From: an uncultured Roseburia sp.
Lineage (GTDB): Bacteria; Bacillota; Clostridia; Lachnospirales; Lachnospiraceae
Assembly: GCA_947649645.1 (NCBI GenBank)
Contig: CANSSP010000005.1
Location: 62,001 to 126,000 of the forward strand
Reading direction: 5' to 3'
Length of the DNA stretch: 64,000 nucleotides
Positions 25,177 through 32,495 of the stretch are shown piece after piece; position 1 is the stretch's first letter; every line of letters begins with the position of its first letter. The position numbers and the translations under genes were made by a program. The notes beneath the pieces are model-generated. The model was not told the origin of the DNA and searched no databases. It saw nothing but the letters and a program-made list of their open reading frames with translations.

Positions 25177-25184
25177 TTTCGACA
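25177..25184 (-). promoter_or_regulatory. Candidate Spo0A box
   Basis: Minus strand TGTCGAAA matches the TGNCGAA core of the Spo0A box and is followed by a second near-match (TTGTTGAAAA) seven bases on. It lies about 70 bases upstream of the candidate promoter of the three-receiver gene, a position suited to activation or repression at a distance. An 8-base match in AT-rich DNA can be chance. Confidence 0.25.
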
Positions 25185-25248
25185 TGTATTACGTTAACAC
25201 TGTACATTATTAAAGCGGTGGGCGTGCTTTATTTCCGAAGATTCTCTT

Positions 25249-27105
25249 TTATTTTTTTCTCCTGCGGCTCTCAAAATAGACAAAACGTTCAATCGCGTCA
25301 AGAATATCCGCAAAATCTTCTCTTGGAGCAAGTTCAATGTACCGCTCAAGAAGCTCCCTTTCCTGATCCCTGTACCGCCCGTAAAAGATATCATAGAGAT
25401 TGTGCCCGCGCAGATAGATTCGAATCTCTTCCATATGCGCGCGCATATCGTCCGCGTCCAGAAAATCTCTTCCGAGTACACTGCGAAGGTGTTTTCCGCT
25501 CGAGATACGATAAAGATATTCTCTCCATTTTGCAAAAAGAATCTCATAAAATTGTTCTTCAGATGTCACGATCCCAAGTTTTACCATAATCTCAGGATTC
25601 AGAAAGTAGTTCTCAAATGAATAGTATTTCAGAATCAAAACGTTTTCGCGGCGTACCTTGGGCAGCGTGTCGATGTCTTCCAGATTTCTCTCTTCATAAT
25701 ACCTGCACAGCTGCCTCCCCAGCTCATCGGCATCCTTGCCATCCCCGTCACGTATCATCAGAAAATGGTCTTTTAAATAGACTTGATTGATATATTTCAG
25801 ATTTGCATAAGTTTTAATATTCGTACAGCTATTTGTGGTAATGATGGCGATCCGGGAGAGCTTTCCCTCATCGTCATATGTTTCCGAATAATATTTTTTG
25901 ATAAGAAGCGGCAGACGGCTTTTATCCTGCCTTCCTTCCACGATAAAAACAAAATTTACATTCATCAGATCATTTGCCGTATAGCCGAGATCGTCTAAAA
26001 TTGCGCTGATATCTGTTTTTTCCCGTACCGTCGGACAGCCCTGGGCATCCAGAACCACCTGTCGGATCTGTCTGCTGTTGAAATTGGCAAGAAGATTGGG
26101 CGAATGCGTAGAAAAAATCACCTGGTTTTTTTTTGAGAGCCGGTAGAGAAGATCGCCCGATGTCTTCTGCAGCTTCGGATGCAGAAAAATTTCCGGATCC
26201 TCAATCATAATGATGCTTGGTACTCTCTGTTCATCCTGGACGTAAGCCTCCAGTAAAGAAAGCATATAGATACTGCGCATTCCTTTTCCCATCCGGCTCA
26301 CCGGGCGCGTTAAGTTCTGTATGGGATTGCGCATTTCTGTTGTCACTTTCAGCATCTGTTCTACATCACGGTTCATTGTGTAGAGAATCTCGTCCGAGCC
26401 GCCGTTTTTCCGAAAATTCACATTGACTTTTCTGGCAAAAGTGTCCAGACTGTGCTGATACAGCTTATAATCCAGAAGTTTTGCCGTTTCGGCGACATTC
26501 AGTTCTTCCGGCTGTTTCTGATTGATCAGGCCGATACAGGAAAAGCAGTGGCTGCAATGCCGGGCCTGGTTGAACATACAGGTATCCGCCCGCATTCGTT
26601 TGAGCATTTCATCTTCCTGCAGTATCAGAAAATCCTGTTCCAGTTGTTTTAAGTCACGCTCGGCATCGATATAGTAAATGCGTGGAAATACTTCCGCCAG
26701 AAATACGTTATTTTTACTCACGCCGTCAGAATAACGTACCCGGCCCTCTTTATTTGCATTCATGGCATAGGATAACGTATGTCCCGAAAAAGACGGCAGC
26801 TTCCTGGAAAAGTCTTCCAGCCATGCATCGCGTCTTTTATACTGACTCACAGCACCGTTCTGATGCATCTGTGCAAGATCACTGTCGGAAAATTCCAGTG
26901 AAATCAGAATCTCTATATTGGCATAATCCGCACTGAAATCCTGCGGGTGAATGCGGTATGCCCCGACTGCAGCCCTGACCGCATCCAGGATCGTTGTCTT
27001 TCCGGTGTTATTCTGCCCCACAAGAATCAGCGCGTTCTCCACATCATTTATGACAACGTCCCTGATTGCTTTAAAATTACGGATATGAAGACTGGATATT
27101 TTCAC
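25249..27105 (-). CDS. OLD-family ATPase with TOPRIM nuclease domain, in the feo operon
   Basis: A 618-residue protein: AAA/ABC-type ATPase with Walker A GQNNTGKTT (30-38), Walker B SIIMIEDPEIFLHP (297-310) and switch histidine region FSTHSP, then a TOPRIM domain with E390 (FIVEGRQD) and D453/D455 (RDGDGKD). This is the plan of OLD-family endonucleases. Residues 176-190 contain C-x7-C-x2-C-x2-C (C176, C184, C187, C190) inside the ATPase part, a possible Fe-S or zinc site. It starts at a GTG nine bases after the FeoB-associated gene, with GAGGG overlapping that gene's stop, so it is the fourth gene of the feo operon. No helicase or other Gabija-type partner is adjacent. DNA repair, defence or iron-linked function are all possible. 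Confidence 0.82.
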   Translation of the reverse strand: MKISSLHIRNFKAIRDVVINDVENALILVGQNNTGKTTILDAVRAAVGAYRIHPQDFSADYANIEILISLEFSDSDLAQMHQNGAVSQYKRRDAWLEDFSRKLPSFSGHTLSYAMNANKEGRVRYSDGVSKNNVFLAEVFPRIYYIDAERDLKQLEQDFLILQEDEMLKRMRADTCMFNQARHCSHCFSCIGLINQKQPEELNVAETAKLLDYKLYQHSLDTFARKVNVNFRKNGGSDEILYTMNRDVEQMLKVTTEMRNPIQNLTRPVSRMGKGMRSIYMLSLLEAYVQDEQRVPSIIMIEDPEIFLHPKLQKTSGDLLYRLSKKNQVIFSTHSPNLLANFNSRQIRQVVLDAQGCPTVREKTDISAILDDLGYTANDLMNVNFVFIVEGRQDKSRLPLLIKKYYSETYDDEGKLSRIAIITTNSCTNIKTYANLKYINQVYLKDHFLMIRDGDGKDADELGRQLCRYYEERNLEDIDTLPKVRRENVLILKYYSFENYFLNPEIMVKLGIVTSEEQFYEILFAKWREYLYRISSGKHLRSVLGRDFLDADDMRAHMEEIRIYLRGHNLYDIFYGRYRDQERELLERYIELAPREDFADILDAIERFVYFESRRRKK

Positions 27106-27114
27106 ACAAATCCC

Positions 27115-27285
27115 TCAACTCTCTTTATTCGTTTTATTTCCTGTTCCACAGAACCCCTGGGCACAGTTTTTACAATTCCGGCAGTCTCCGCAGCCTCCGC
27201 TTTTTCTGGAAAAACACAGAAGCGACAGAGAACGGGCAAACCAGAACAAAATCGCACCGAGTAAAACTATATCCACAGCATTCAT
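27115..27285 (-). CDS. FeoB-associated Cys-rich membrane protein
   Basis: A 56-residue protein with one N-terminal membrane helix (MNAVDIVLLGAILFWFARS) and a cysteine-rich cytosolic tail (CGDCRNCKNCAQGFC). This matches the FeoB-associated Cys-rich membrane protein family, thought to help ferrous iron uptake. Its ATG overlaps the feoB stop (ATGA), which decides the start against an upstream in-frame ATG. Followed after nine bases by the OLD-family gene. Confidence 0.9.
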   Translation of the reverse strand: MNAVDIVLLGAILFWFARSLSLLCFSRKSGGCGDCRNCKNCAQGFCGTGNKTNKES

Positions 27286-29297
27286 AAAAATCTCCCGATC
27301 TGATACACCAGAAATGCGACAGTCCACGCCACACAGCACTGCAGCACAACAACCATCGCCGCCTTAAAGCCGCTGTGCAGTTCCCGCTTTACAGCGGCTA
27401 CCGCCGCGACGCACGGCGTGTACAGCAGTGTAAAGATAAGAAAACTGGCTGCAGAAACTCCGGAAAACATCGTGTTCAGAACATTTCCCAGATTTGCCGC
27501 CGAAGTCTGTGTCAGAACACTTAAAGTGCTTACAACTGCTTCTTTTGCGCTGAATCCTGTGATAAGCGCCGTTGAAACACGCCAGTCCGAAAAACCAAGA
27601 GGACCAAACAACGGTGCAATCCATTGGCCGATCATGGCAAGAAGACTGTCCCTGCTCTCGTCCACAACGTTAAACCGCAGATCAAATGTCTGCAAAAACC
27701 AGATAATGATTGTGGCTACAAAAATTACGGTAAAGGCTCTTTCAATAAAATCTTTTGCCTTCTCCCACATCAGTCTCAGAACGCTCTTTGCCGAAGGAAA
27801 GCGATAATTGGGCAGCTCCATGACAAATGGTATGGGATTTCCTTTAAAAGCAGTCCTGTTTAAAAGCAGTGCCGAGAAAATCCCGACCAGAATACCGGTC
27901 ACATAGAGTGCAATCACGACAAGAGCCCCTCTGCCCGGATAAAAAGCAGCCGCAAACACGGAATAAATCGGTATTTTTGCCGAACAGCTCATATATGGTG
28001 TCAGCATAATCGTCATTCGCCGGTCCCTCTCTGAAGAAAGCGTTCTCGTCGCCATGACTGCCGGAACCGTACATCCAAAGCCGATCAGCATCGGGACAAA
28101 ACTGCGGCCGGACAATCCGATTTTGCGAAGCGGCTTATCCATGACAAACGCCACACGGGCCATATAACCAGAATCTTCCAGGATGGACAAAAAGAAAAAT
28201 AACACTACAATAATGGGCAGAAAACTCAAAACACTTCCCACTCCGGCAAACACACCGTCAATCACAAGACTATGTACAACCGGATTCATTCCATAAGAGG
28301 AAAGCGCCGTATCACAGAGCGCCGTAAACGCATCGATCCCCATCGCCAGCAGGTCGCTCAGTGCCGCGCCGATCACATTGAATGTCAGCCAGAAAATCAA
28401 AAGCATAATTGCCAGAAACATCGGGATTGCCAGATATTTGCTGGTCAGAACACTGTCAATTCTGACACTGCGGATATGTTCCCGGCTTTCCTGACACTTT
28501 TTCACTGTCTTTGCACATACCTTTTCAATAAAACGGTAACGCATGTCCGCCAGGGCAGCATTTCGATCCAGCCCACAGTCCTTTTCCATTTCTTCAATGC
28601 TGTGCTCCATCATCTCAAGTTCGTTCTGTGATAAAAAAAGACGCGCAATGATTCCCTCATCTTCCTCCACGATCTTCGCAGCCGCAAACCGCGGCGACAT
28701 CCCGATACGGACCGCATGGTCTTCCACCTGATGAGACAGCGCATGTATACAGCGATGAACCGGTCCCTGCTCGCAGAAATCCATTACTTTCGGATAGATC
28801 TTCTGTCTCGAGACGCGGATTATCGCCTCGATCAGATCTTCGATCCCTTCGTCTTTCGCAGCGCTGATCGGCACTACCGGAATGCCGAGCTCTTTTTCCA
28901 TCTCCCTGTAATCGATGGAACCGCCGTTTCCGCGCACCTCATCCATCATATTGAGTGCCAGTACCATCGGAACATGCATTTCCAGAAGCTGAAGCGTCAG
29001 ATAAAGATTGCGCTCAATATTGGTCGCATCGACAATATTGATAATCCCGTCCGGCCTCTCGTTTAAAATGAAGTCTCTTGTCACAATCTCTTCGTTTGTA
29101 TACGGACGTATGGAATAAATTCCCGGCAGATCCACAACTGAACATTCTTTTGCTGAGCGGATCTCTCCCACTTTCTGGTCAACAGTGACACCCGGAAAAT
29201 TTCCCACATGCTGATTCGCCCCTGTAAGCTGATTGAAAAGGGTTGTTTTCCCACAATTCTGATTTCCCGCTAATGCAAATATCATGTCTTCTCTCAT
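27282..29297 (-). CDS. feoB: Ferrous iron transporter FeoB
   Basis: A 671-residue Fe(II) permease. The N-terminal GTPase domain has G1 GNQNCGKTT, G3 DLPG and G4 NMMD, followed by the helical GDI domain (about 170-260) and a membrane domain with two Gate motifs (IGFGCTVPAVMATRTLSS and TGFSAKEAVVSTLSVL) each preceded by multiple helices. Length and domain order are complete. It overlaps feoA by 4 bases and the Cys-rich gene by 4 bases, a tightly coupled operon. Confidence 0.98.
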   Translation of the reverse strand: MREDMIFALAGNQNCGKTTLFNQLTGANQHVGNFPGVTVDQKVGEIRSAKECSVVDLPGIYSIRPYTNEEIVTRDFILNERPDGIINIVDATNIERNLYLTLQLLEMHVPMVLALNMMDEVRGNGGSIDYREMEKELGIPVVPISAAKDEGIEDLIEAIIRVSRQKIYPKVMDFCEQGPVHRCIHALSHQVEDHAVRIGMSPRFAAAKIVEEDEGIIARLFLSQNELEMMEHSIEEMEKDCGLDRNAALADMRYRFIEKVCAKTVKKCQESREHIRSVRIDSVLTSKYLAIPMFLAIMLLIFWLTFNVIGAALSDLLAMGIDAFTALCDTALSSYGMNPVVHSLVIDGVFAGVGSVLSFLPIIVVLFFFLSILEDSGYMARVAFVMDKPLRKIGLSGRSFVPMLIGFGCTVPAVMATRTLSSERDRRMTIMLTPYMSCSAKIPIYSVFAAAFYPGRGALVVIALYVTGILVGIFSALLLNRTAFKGNPIPFVMELPNYRFPSAKSVLRLMWEKAKDFIERAFTVIFVATIIIWFLQTFDLRFNVVDESRDSLLAMIGQWIAPLFGPLGFSDWRVSTALITGFSAKEAVVSTLSVLTQTSAANLGNVLNTMFSGVSAASFLIFTLLYTPCVAAVAAVKRELHSGFKAAMVVVLQCCVAWTVAFLVYQIGRFL

Positions 29298-29524
29298 CTC
29301 TCCTCTTCTGCAACGGTAATTTTACTGGCGTCTTCCTTCCGGAGCGTAAGCTCATAACCGCGAATGCGGATCTCTATGGGATCTCCCATCGGAGCAATTT
29401 TGCGGACCACAACCACAGTTCCCGGAATCAGACCCATATCCAGAAGCCTGCATCTTAAAGCCCCTTCTCCTCCCACCTTCGTAATCACTGCATCTTTCCC
29501 GATCGGCAGTTCAGCTAATGTCAT
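29294..29524 (-). CDS. feoA: Ferrous iron transport protein FeoA
   Basis: A 76-residue SH3-like FeoA protein (LRCRLLDMGLIPGTVV, IRIRGYELTLRKEDA), a cytosolic regulator of FeoB. First gene of the four-gene feo operon and overlaps feoB by ATGA. GAGGTGA lies before the start. It follows the flagellar run on the same strand, after a 90-base gap; I found no convincing iron-regulator box or -35/-10 pair in that gap. Confidence 0.95.
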   Translation of the reverse strand: MTLAELPIGKDAVITKVGGEGALRCRLLDMGLIPGTVVVVRKIAPMGDPIEIRIRGYELTLRKEDASKITVAEEER

Positions 29525-29560
29525 TGTCTTTTATCACCTCACTGATCCTTATACTTAACT

Positions 29561-29604
29561 AAAACAGTCCCATTTTACGATTACTCTTAAAAACAGGACT
29601 GTTT
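29561..29604 (-). terminator. Weak terminator candidate at the end of the flagellar run
   Basis: On the minus strand AAACAGTCC (29604-29596) can pair with GGACTGTTT (29570-29562) followed by TAGTT. The loop of 25 bases is long, so this may be a weak terminator, an attenuator in front of feoA, or chance. It is the only dyad in the gap between the last flagellar-run gene and feoA. Confidence 0.35.
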
Positions 29605-29614
29605 CTCACATACA

Positions 29615-30295
29615 TTAATATTTGATTGGCCCGGATTTTAAAATATCCGCCACCTGCTCCATGGTAAGACCATAGGGTATCTCATACTCCCCGGTACTCA
29701 TACTCGAAGCATATCCGATCTCAAACAGATACGTCCGCATCGCTTCCGCATCGTTTATCACATTGTTTGCCGCAAGTCTCTCACAGACGGTACGACAGAC
29801 ATCGCCGCGCTCAATTACAAGCCGGTATGCACTTTCCGGAACCGAAACATCATTTCCTTCCGGCGTATTGTCTGCCCCCTGCGTCTGATTGTCGGCTTCT
29901 CCTTCCGGCTCCCCGGCACCCTGATCCGGGTTTTCACCTTCCGGATTCTGTGCATCTCCGGCTCCCTGGTCCGGGTTTTCACCTTCCGGATTCTGTGCAT
30001 CTCCGGCTCCCTGGTCCGGGTTTTCACCTTCCGGATTCTGCGCATCCCCGGCTCCCTGATCCGGAGAAACCGATGTTTCCTTTTCCGGTACTTTGTTTTC
30101 CGGATTTTCATCTAAAGAATTTCCCGCCGCCCCGTCGTCTGCATCCTCCTTCATCACCATTCCAAGCTGGGCAGCCCTTGCAATGATTTCTTCATCCGAA
30201 AGAGAAGCTTCCTTCTTCGGAGAAGCGATCGTCATTATAATTGTCGTGACGAGAATACCGATTCCAAGCCCACGTAAATAATATTTTAATTTCAC
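29615..30295 (-). CDS. Membrane-anchored protein with MltG/YceG-type LysM-like domain and a 15-residue repeat linker
   Basis: A 226-residue protein with an N-terminal membrane helix (about 7-24), a flexible linker holding three exact 15-residue repeats of the type NPDQGAGDAQNPEGE, and a C-terminal domain (about 155-226). That domain has the look of the LysM-like part of endolytic transglycosylase MltG (YRLVIERGDVCRTVCERL, STGEYEIPYGLTMEQVADIL). The catalytic transglycosylase part is absent. It may bind peptidoglycan near the flagellar base. Last gene of the flagellar run, overlapping the previous gene by 4 bases. Family assignment is moderate. Confidence 0.65.
   Translation of the reverse strand: MKLKYYLRGLGIGILVTTIIMTIASPKKEASLSDEEIIARAAQLGMVMKEDADDGAAGNSLDENPENKVPEKETSVSPDQGAGDAQNPEGENPDQGAGDAQNPEGENPDQGAGDAQNPEGENPDQGAGEPEGEADNQTQGADNTPEGNDVSVPESAYRLVIERGDVCRTVCERLAANNVINDAEAMRTYLFEIGYASSMSTGEYEIPYGLTMEQVADILKSGPIKY
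29925..30059. repeat. Tandem 45-bp coding repeat (3 copies)
   Basis: Copies start at 29925, 29970 and 30015, each 45 bp and almost identical at the DNA level, encoding the Pro/Asp/Gly/Glu-rich 15-residue linker unit of the gene around it. A fourth partial copy follows at 30060. Near-identity suggests recent expansion by slippage, and copy number may vary between strains. Confidence 0.95.
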
Positions 30296-30990
30296 GCGTT
30301 TCCTTCCCCTCTGTAAAGTCCGATCACCAGTCTTACCTCTCCGACACCCAGTCCAAGTCTCCGCGCGATTTCCACCTCGCTTAAGCCCTCTCTGTGTAAG
30401 ATAAGAATCTCTTCGTTGTGGTTATCTTTTCCAAAAGCGTCAGACGGCACGGTTTCCGTAAATTCTGATACTGCTGACGGCTCCGATACCACCTCCGCAG
30501 AAAGATCTTCTGTCCGCTCCTCCCGCACTGCTCCGTGCTCCGGCGGAATATACTGCGGCGTATTGCTGCGAATCCGCTCCTGTAAATTCCGGATATCGGC
30601 GGCAAGGCGCTGCAGATCGGATGCCATTCCTGTCATCTCTGTGTGTTTATCATTGAGCATGCTATAGAGAAACATAATTTCATTATGCGACTTATTCATA
30701 TCCGAAATGACTGTATCCGAATACTCACTGATCGCCATAATTTTTTCATTGGTCTCTTTTTCCAGTGCCCGGTCAACCTTATCCGCCACCATCTCAATCC
30801 GGTTTTCAATCGCTTCGTCAACTCTGGGAACTGCATTTGTCAATCCCCGGTCAATGATTCTCTGCAGCTCACCCTCGCTGAGTTCTGCAATCTGGCTTAG
30901 TTCCGAAGGAGATAATTTCTCGGCGATAAAAAAGCTTCCAACCATAAAGACACAGCCTGCCAGAAGCAGTATGATTTGTACTCCAGTCAT
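30292..30990 (-). CDS. DUF6115/SwrB-like membrane-anchored coiled-coil protein
   Basis: A 232-residue protein: one N-terminal membrane helix (about 3-22), a helical coiled-coil middle (about 25-145), an acidic/Pro linker and a C-terminal helix-turn-helix-like segment (ILILHREGLSEVEIARRLGLGVGEVRLVIGL). This is the architecture of B. subtilis SwrB, which sits directly behind sigD in the fla/che operon and promotes assembly of the export apparatus. Here it sits two genes after the sigma factor. Start at 30988-30990 has AAGGGGA upstream. The SwrB equivalence is inference from architecture and position. Confidence 0.7.
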   Translation of the reverse strand: MTGVQIILLLAGCVFMVGSFFIAEKLSPSELSQIAELSEGELQRIIDRGLTNAVPRVDEAIENRIEMVADKVDRALEKETNEKIMAISEYSDTVISDMNKSHNEIMFLYSMLNDKHTEMTGMASDLQRLAADIRNLQERIRSNTPQYIPPEHGAVREERTEDLSAEVVSEPSAVSEFTETVPSDAFGKDNHNEEILILHREGLSEVEIARRLGLGVGEVRLVIGLYRGEGNA

Positions 30991-31000
30991 ATCATTCCCC

Positions 31001-31324
31001 TTATATTTTAATATCAAAGCTAGAACCCTGACCTTTTAACAGGACTTTTCCCTGACTTTCCTGTTCTTTTTTCTGTTTCTTTTTTTGCTTACGGTTATCC
31101 TCATAACTGTTGCTGCCTTTTTCCCTTGCATCATAACGATAACCTTCGTTTTCCTTTTTTTCCGTCTCCTGTACCTGATGCGGAAGGTTTTCCTCCTGTT
31201 TCTGCTGCTGAACCGAAATATTGTGCTGTTGCACAAGGGGTTTGTTTTCCTCGTGTTGTTTTATATTACTGACATCCTGGGTCCGCTGAATCATTCCACT
31301 CATATCTACCGGTCTGATTGACAT
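31001..31324 (-). CDS. Gln/Lys/Glu-rich flagellar-operon protein of unknown function
   Basis: A 107-residue, highly charged protein without hydrophobic segments. It starts MSIRPVDMSGMIQRTQDV, then has a Q-rich stretch (about 30-55) and a K/E/Q-rich coiled or disordered tail (RKQKKKQKKEQESQ), ending FDIKI. I do not recognise a functional domain, though the N-terminal block looks like one conserved in Lachnospiraceae flagellar operons. Lies between the sigma-28 gene and the SwrB-like gene with 10 bases to the latter, so very likely co-transcribed. Confidence 0.6.
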   Translation of the reverse strand: MSIRPVDMSGMIQRTQDVSNIKQHEENKPLVQQHNISVQQQKQEENLPHQVQETEKKENEGYRYDAREKGSNSYEDNRKQKKKQKKEQESQGKVLLKGQGSSFDIKI

Positions 31325-31370
31325 ATGTCATGCACCTCTCTTCCTCATTACGATCCTGCTGCAAAAACGT

Positions 31371-32135
31371 TCAGTCTCTTAATATTCCCATATAACTTCC
31401 CATCTTCCTGCGCATCTTAAGCAGTGCTTTCGTGTGAAGCTGAGATACCCTTGATTCAGAGACATTCAGAATATTACTGATCTCCTTTAACGTGAGATCT
31501 TCGTAATAATACAAAAGAATTACTTTTCTTTCTTTTTCGGTCAGAAGCTCCAATGTCTCGGCGAGAACTTTTTTTAATTCTTCTTCCTGTATGGATTCCT
31601 CCGGCTGCACAAAGTGCGAATTATTTCTGGCATCCATCACCGGTTCGCCGCCCTGTTCCACAAACTCGTTCAGCGAAACAATATTTGTCACTTTTAACTG
31701 GGACTGCCATTCATTCAGCTCTGTCTCTCTGATTCCAAGCTCCTTTGCAAGCTCATCATCAGAAGGATTTCTGCCGGTCCGCGTCTCAATCTGCTTAACA
31801 GCCTCCTCGATCTTCTTTTGTTTCTGTCGGACAGTTCTGGGAATCCAGTCCATCTTGCGTATCTGATCCAGTATGGATCCACGGATCCGCAGGCTCGCAT
31901 ATGTCTCAAATTTTACATCTTTGGCCAGATCAAATTTGTCAATCGCATCAATCAGTCCGAATATACCATAGCTTACCAGATCTTCATATTCTACATTGCT
32001 GCCAAGATACATACTAAGCCTCCCGGCTACCACTTTTACAAGCGGTGCATATTCGGTAATCAGCTTCTCACGCAATACCGGGGATGGATTTTTTCGATAC
32101 TCATCCCACAACTTCTCTCTATCGACCATTTTCAT
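31371..32135 (-). CDS. fliA: Sigma-28 family flagellar sigma factor (FliA/SigD)
   Basis: A 254-residue sigma factor. Region 2 contains DLVSYGIFGLIDAIDKFD and FETYASLRIRGSILDQIR. Region 3 follows (NPSDDELAKELGIRETEL), and region 4 has LTEKERKVILLYYYEDLTLKEISNILNVSESRVSQLHTKAL. Length and features match FliA/SigD/WhiG, which direct late flagellar and chemotaxis genes. Its place after cheD follows the B. subtilis order. The filament genes and the anti-sigma factor flgM expected under or over its control are outside the window. Confidence 0.96.
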   Translation of the reverse strand: MKMVDREKLWDEYRKNPSPVLREKLITEYAPLVKVVAGRLSMYLGSNVEYEDLVSYGIFGLIDAIDKFDLAKDVKFETYASLRIRGSILDQIRKMDWIPRTVRQKQKKIEEAVKQIETRTGRNPSDDELAKELGIRETELNEWQSQLKVTNIVSLNEFVEQGGEPVMDARNNSHFVQPEESIQEEELKKVLAETLELLTEKERKVILLYYYEDLTLKEISNILNVSESRVSQLHTKALLKMRRKMGSYMGILRD

Positions 32136-32163
32136 ATGAAGCCCCCACGTTTAAGTTGCTATC

Positions 32164-32439
32164 TCATTCCTGCTCATCTACTTCCTGCTTTTCCGTTTCG
32201 CCGCCGTCTTCTTCCTCCGTCACGGCTTCCTCACCATCCGTGGTTTCTTCTTTTTTCATCTCTGGAAAGTTTTTATCCAGTATGATCTTGACAATACATC
32301 CCAGTATATAAAATGTCACCAGGACAATCAGGAGCATCTGTGTAAATTTCACCGTCTCCATATGGCCTGCAATTCCTGCAATACAGGCCACAAATCCTGC
32401 TGTCAGCATAATCAATGCCGGTATCGGTTTTGTTTTCAT
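32164..32439 (-). CDS. Small two-helix membrane protein with acidic tail
   Basis: A 91-residue protein with two membrane helices (about 8-24 and 31-52) and a C-terminal tail of about 35 residues rich in E and D. The start at 32437-32439 has GGAG just upstream; longer starts at 32451 and 32490 are possible. Located between cheD and the sigma factor, 28 bases before the latter. I recognise no family; it is probably a conserved accessory of this operon type. Confidence 0.6.
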   Translation of the reverse strand: MKTKPIPALIMLTAGFVACIAGIAGHMETVKFTQMLLIVLVTFYILGCIVKIILDKNFPEMKKEETTDGEEAVTEEEDGGETEKQEVDEQE

Positions 32440-32495
32440 GTAACTCTCCATTCCCGCATCCTGAAAGGACACCTCACCAGTCCGGACCACAGGAT

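Noticed and set aside
25205-25225. TAAAGC/GCTTTA stem as a terminator after the OLD-family gene
   Set aside because: Only six pairs with a nine-base loop and no U-tract; not enough to call.
25249-27105. Gabija-type defence system
   Set aside because: The OLD-like protein could resemble GajA, but no UvrD-like GajB or other defence partner is next to it; neighbours are iron-uptake genes.
29925-30059. Possible CRISPR-like array
   Set aside because: The 45-bp units are contiguous, without spacers, and are in frame within a protein-coding gene.
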